Assembly (NCBI GenBank): GCA_019217005.1
Contig: JAHBNG010000171.1
Span: 1 to 26,812, forward strand
DNA length: 26,812 nt
Source of the DNA: Chloroflexi bacterium TSY
GTDB taxonomy: Bacteria; Chloroflexota; Anaerolineae; Caldilineales; Caldilineaceae
Direction: 5' to 3'
The notes under the pieces are model-generated. The model was not told the origin of the DNA. It ran no database searches and worked only from the letters and a program-made list of their open reading frames with translations. Every line of letters starts with the position of its first letter. Position 1 is the stretch's first letter. The translations under genes were made by a program, and so were the position numbers. Positions 24,852 through 26,812 of this stretch are shown piece after piece.

Positions 24852-25073
24852 TACCAGTATTAACCACTTCTTTATCAAATCAGTAGATACACTATGCATG
24901 GGACAAATTGAAAAGTTGAGGGGAACGCAGACGAGCATTCTCTTGCGCAGCCTGTTCAAATGAACGCGCCAGAAGACATGACCGACTCCACTGTCTTCCT
25001 TCACTCGATACCCACTTCCCTCGTTGCGAAGATATCTTCCTACTCATAAAAAGCAAAAAGGAGAATGTCTTTT

Positions 25074-25649
25074 ATGAAATCATTTCGATCCTTTATTCCA
25101 GTCTATTTTGTACTCTCGATCACCCTAACTGTTCTTTTTCTGACGGCATCCGTTCGCTCCAGCGCAATCGCCTCAGGTTCTGTTATTCAACTCATCGTGC
25201 CAGATGGCCAGCAAACAGTCCACGAACTGCTTGAGATCGAAATTCGCGTGACGCAAGCAGTCAATTTGGCCGCTTGGGAGTTCGACCTCAGCTACGATCC
25301 TGAGCTGATTCAGATCGATCGCTTGACGCCCCACTCGTTTTTCGGCAACGAACAATCATGCCAGCCAACCAAACAGCGTTGTGTATTGACGCTCGGTCCT
25401 CTCGACGCAAGCGCCAACAAGATTGCGCTGGGGGGTGTCAGCTACGGTCAGAATGTTGGCGTAAATGGCGACGGTGTTCTGGCCGTATTACGCGTGCGCC
25501 CGACTGGTCGCGGTGGCAAATCAGCGTTGACGATTACCAATCCACGATTCGTTGATCTTCACGGCAATCTGTCGATACCGGCCAGTCAGGATGAGGTACT
25601 TGTGTTGGGCCAACAAAAGAGCTTTTATCTACCTCTGATCACCAGATAG
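25074..25649 (+). CDS. Exported cohesin-domain protein with LPL tail
   Basis: The product is 191 aa. I choose ATG 25074 because AAGGAG at 25058-25063 is 10 bp away; the ATG at 25065 is too close. Residues 1-35 are a signal peptide (FIPVYFVLSITLTVLFLTAS). Residues about 40-180 read as a cohesin-type beta-sandwich: VTQAVNLAAWEFDLSYDPEL, LGGVSYGQNVGVNGDGVLAV and GGKSALTITNPRFVDLHGN are family-typical. Two Cys (SCQPTKQRC) may form a loop disulfide. The end QKSFYLPLITR is the shared exoprotein tail, probably for surface retention. Cohesins bind dockerin modules in a Ca-dependent way, and a dockerin protein begins 14 bp downstream, so the two are likely partners. Confidence 0.85.
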   Translation: MKSFRSFIPVYFVLSITLTVLFLTASVRSSAIASGSVIQLIVPDGQQTVHELLEIEIRVTQAVNLAAWEFDLSYDPELIQIDRLTPHSFFGNEQSCQPTKQRCVLTLGPLDASANKIALGGVSYGQNVGVNGDGVLAVLRVRPTGRGGKSALTITNPRFVDLHGNLSIPASQDEVLVLGQQKSFYLPLITR

Positions 25650-25663
25650 AGGAGGAGTATACC

Positions 25664-26812
25664 GTGAATCATTCCATTCAAAAATCAATCAATCATTCGC
25701 TACGGAACGCACTGATTCTGTTCATTTGTCTCTGTCTTGTGATATTGGCTGACCCGTCATCAACCAAAGCGCAGGATGAGAGTGTGGTCCAATCAAATCA
25801 ATCCACTGACACACATAATTCCTGCCAACGCGGTGACGTTAATTGTGATGGGCAGCATGACATCGTCGATCTGCAGTTGTTCGCAATGGCTTATGGCCAA
25901 CGAACAAGCGAACGAACTGACGGCGAAGCGCTTGATCTAAACAAAGATAGCCTGATCGACGAGACCGATCTGCGCATGTTGCGCCGGGCCTGGCGGACTG
26001 GTTATAGCGTGCACGCATTTGCCGATGCACCTACGTTTGGTTATGCCGTCGACGATGCTGGCAACGTTTTTTTACGCTGGCAGTTGGCGAGCGATCCCTA
26101 CACAGCACCAATCGAGATCCTGCGTGATCCGGCACCAGCGGGCGCTCCTGCATCTGGCATTGGAACCGCTGGTATCGTTGCCACTGTCCAACCCATCTAT
26201 GACCAAGCAATGGCCGAATCACTTCTTGGCGAATATTGGGAGACCTTGCGTAATGGTTTTGTGGTGGACAGCGACGGCAACCCTGTTCCATTGGCCACAA
26301 TCTCAGATGTTCACAACCACGTGCAGGCAGGGGAGCAGCCCATGTTGGTAGACTGGCTGAGCAATCGTGATACAGGCGTTGCCCAGGTCTTTGCCAAGGG
26401 GTACTTTGACACAGATTTTGCTGCTGGCACGGGGAGCTATCAATATTGGGTGCGGGCTGGTAGTGAGTTGGCTGGCCCCATTGCGATTGATACAACCCAG
26501 CGAACCGAACTTCCAGCCGTCACGGGTGTTGATGCCTTTGACGCCGAAGGGAGTATTCCAACGCTTGAGGCAGATACCAATGAGTTGGTGCACACGCGCA
26601 TCTTGCGTGAAGCCCACGCCAGCATCTATGTATTGTGGAACTTGGATTTAGGGCTCAACGAGAATGACCCAGTTTGGCCCAATGGCTTTAATGTTTGGCG
26701 ACAGGAGTGCGATCCGGGTCCCACCAACTGTCTTCCCTTTGAACAACAGAATGAGTACTCTGTCTTCCCTCAACCTCTTCCTGTCGATGTCCACAACGCA
26801 GAATCGATCAGC
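25664..26812 (+). CDS. Exported dockerin-domain protein (3' end outside window)
   Basis: The frame is open from GTG 25664, with GGAGGAG at 25651-25657, through the window end (383 codons, no stop). Residues 1-36 are a signal peptide (ALILFICLCLVILADPSS, cleavage near TKA-QD). Residues 57-110 form a type I dockerin with two F-hand calcium loops: Asp58/Asn60/Asp62/Asp66/Asp69 and Asp91/Asn93/Asp95/Asp99/Asp102, each at positions 1, 3, 5, 9 and 12. The rest (from about 118) appears beta-rich with repeated Ig/FN3-like stretches (VFLRWQLASDPYTAPIEILR; SYQYWVRAGSELAGP; ASIYVLWNLDLG); I do not recognise a catalytic domain. The gene is 14 bp after the cohesin gene and surely co-transcribed. Whether it also ends in an LPL tail cannot be seen. 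Confidence 0.85.
   Translation, partial: MNHSIQKSINHSLRNALILFICLCLVILADPSSTKAQDESVVQSNQSTDTHNSCQRGDVNCDGQHDIVDLQLFAMAYGQRTSERTDGEALDLNKDSLIDETDLRMLRRAWRTGYSVHAFADAPTFGYAVDDAGNVFLRWQLASDPYTAPIEILRDPAPAGAPASGIGTAGIVATVQPIYDQAMAESLLGEYWETLRNGFVVDSDGNPVPLATISDVHNHVQAGEQPMLVDWLSNRDTGVAQVFAKGYFDTDFAAGTGSYQYWVRAGSELAGPIAIDTTQRTELPAVTGVDAFDAEGSIPTLEADTNELVHTRILREAHASIYVLWNLDLGLNENDPVWPNGFNVWRQECDPGPTNCLPFEQQNEYSVFPQPLPVDVHNAESIS

Larger units (their letters stand above)
24631..25073. other. Intergenic region before the cohesin operon
   Basis: It holds the GTGAC-type paired palindromes (24664-24753), a perfect 12-bp palindrome CCGCATATGCGG (24727-24738) and a hairpin at 24825-24851. The stretch 24854-25050 shows no gene or clear repeat. 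The promoter of the cohesin operon should lie there but I cannot place it with confidence. Confidence 0.55.

Noticed and set aside
25074..26812. Cellulosome locus
   Set aside because: Only one cohesin and one dockerin are seen, with no glycoside hydrolase or carbohydrate-binding scaffold.

Overview
The window looks like an accessory, repeat-rich chromosomal stretch from a Chloroflexota-type bacterium. This is inferred, since no rRNA or core marker gene is present. The support is: several exported proteins ending in a '[YFL]LPL[IV]xx' tail; plant-type LRR, cadherin-like and beta-helix exoproteins; a SARP/NB-ARC/WD40 giant regulator; a Uma2 nuclease with a coiled-coil tail; and a cNMP-binding/MinD-type ATPase/PrsW gene set. 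I recall these combinations from Chloroflexota and cyanobacteria.

Layout, left to right. 1-1.1 kb: right part of an IS3-family element whose transposase is broken by a 41-bp insertion. 1.0-1.8 kb (-): Uma2-family nuclease whose 3' end seems replaced by the IS3 end. 2.1-2.8 kb: membrane protein behind an extended -10 promoter. 2.9-8.2 kb: a very large exported beta-helix/cadherin-like adhesin (about 1357 aa when repaired), split by a 1.23-kb IS630-family element with a TA target duplication and by a one-base G-run frameshift. 8.2-8.5 kb: a near copy of the 2.0-kb promoter and a 114-bp inverted-repeat element. 8.6-9.0 kb: small anchored protein with the LPL tail. 9.3-10.9 kb: cyclic-nucleotide-binding protein and ParA/MinD-type ATPase. 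10.9-13.8 kb: LRR/FN3 exoprotein interrupted by a 215-bp MITE with a 5-bp target duplication. 13.8-16.6 kb: exported metzincin-like metalloprotease. 16.8-18.4 kb: tight operon of winged-helix protein, PrsW-like membrane protease and small zinc protein. 18.4-22.7 kb (-): AfsR/SARP-type regulator with NB-ARC and 14 WD40 repeats, its DNA-binding part separated by a frameshift. 22.7-23.4 kb: nested palindromes and a 154-bp MITE with an 8-bp target duplication. 23.4-24.6 kb: 7-TM protein cut short by a TGA. 25.1 kb to the end: a two-gene operon of a cohesin-domain protein and a dockerin-domain protein (the latter runs off the window).

How the genes may work together. One theme is cell-surface display: adhesin, LRR protein, protease and cohesin share a C-terminal tail, and the cohesin/dockerin pair could dock one exoprotein onto another. 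A second theme is sensing and regulation: cNMP binding, MinD-type ATPase, wHTH, intramembrane protease and zinc protein lie on both sides of a 6.5-kb segment bounded by about 124-bp near-identical inverted repeats. A third theme is decay: at least seven independent lesions (two complete element insertions, small indels, a nonsense codon) hit genes here, so several products are probably truncated in this strain. Some one-base lesions could instead be sequencing errors.
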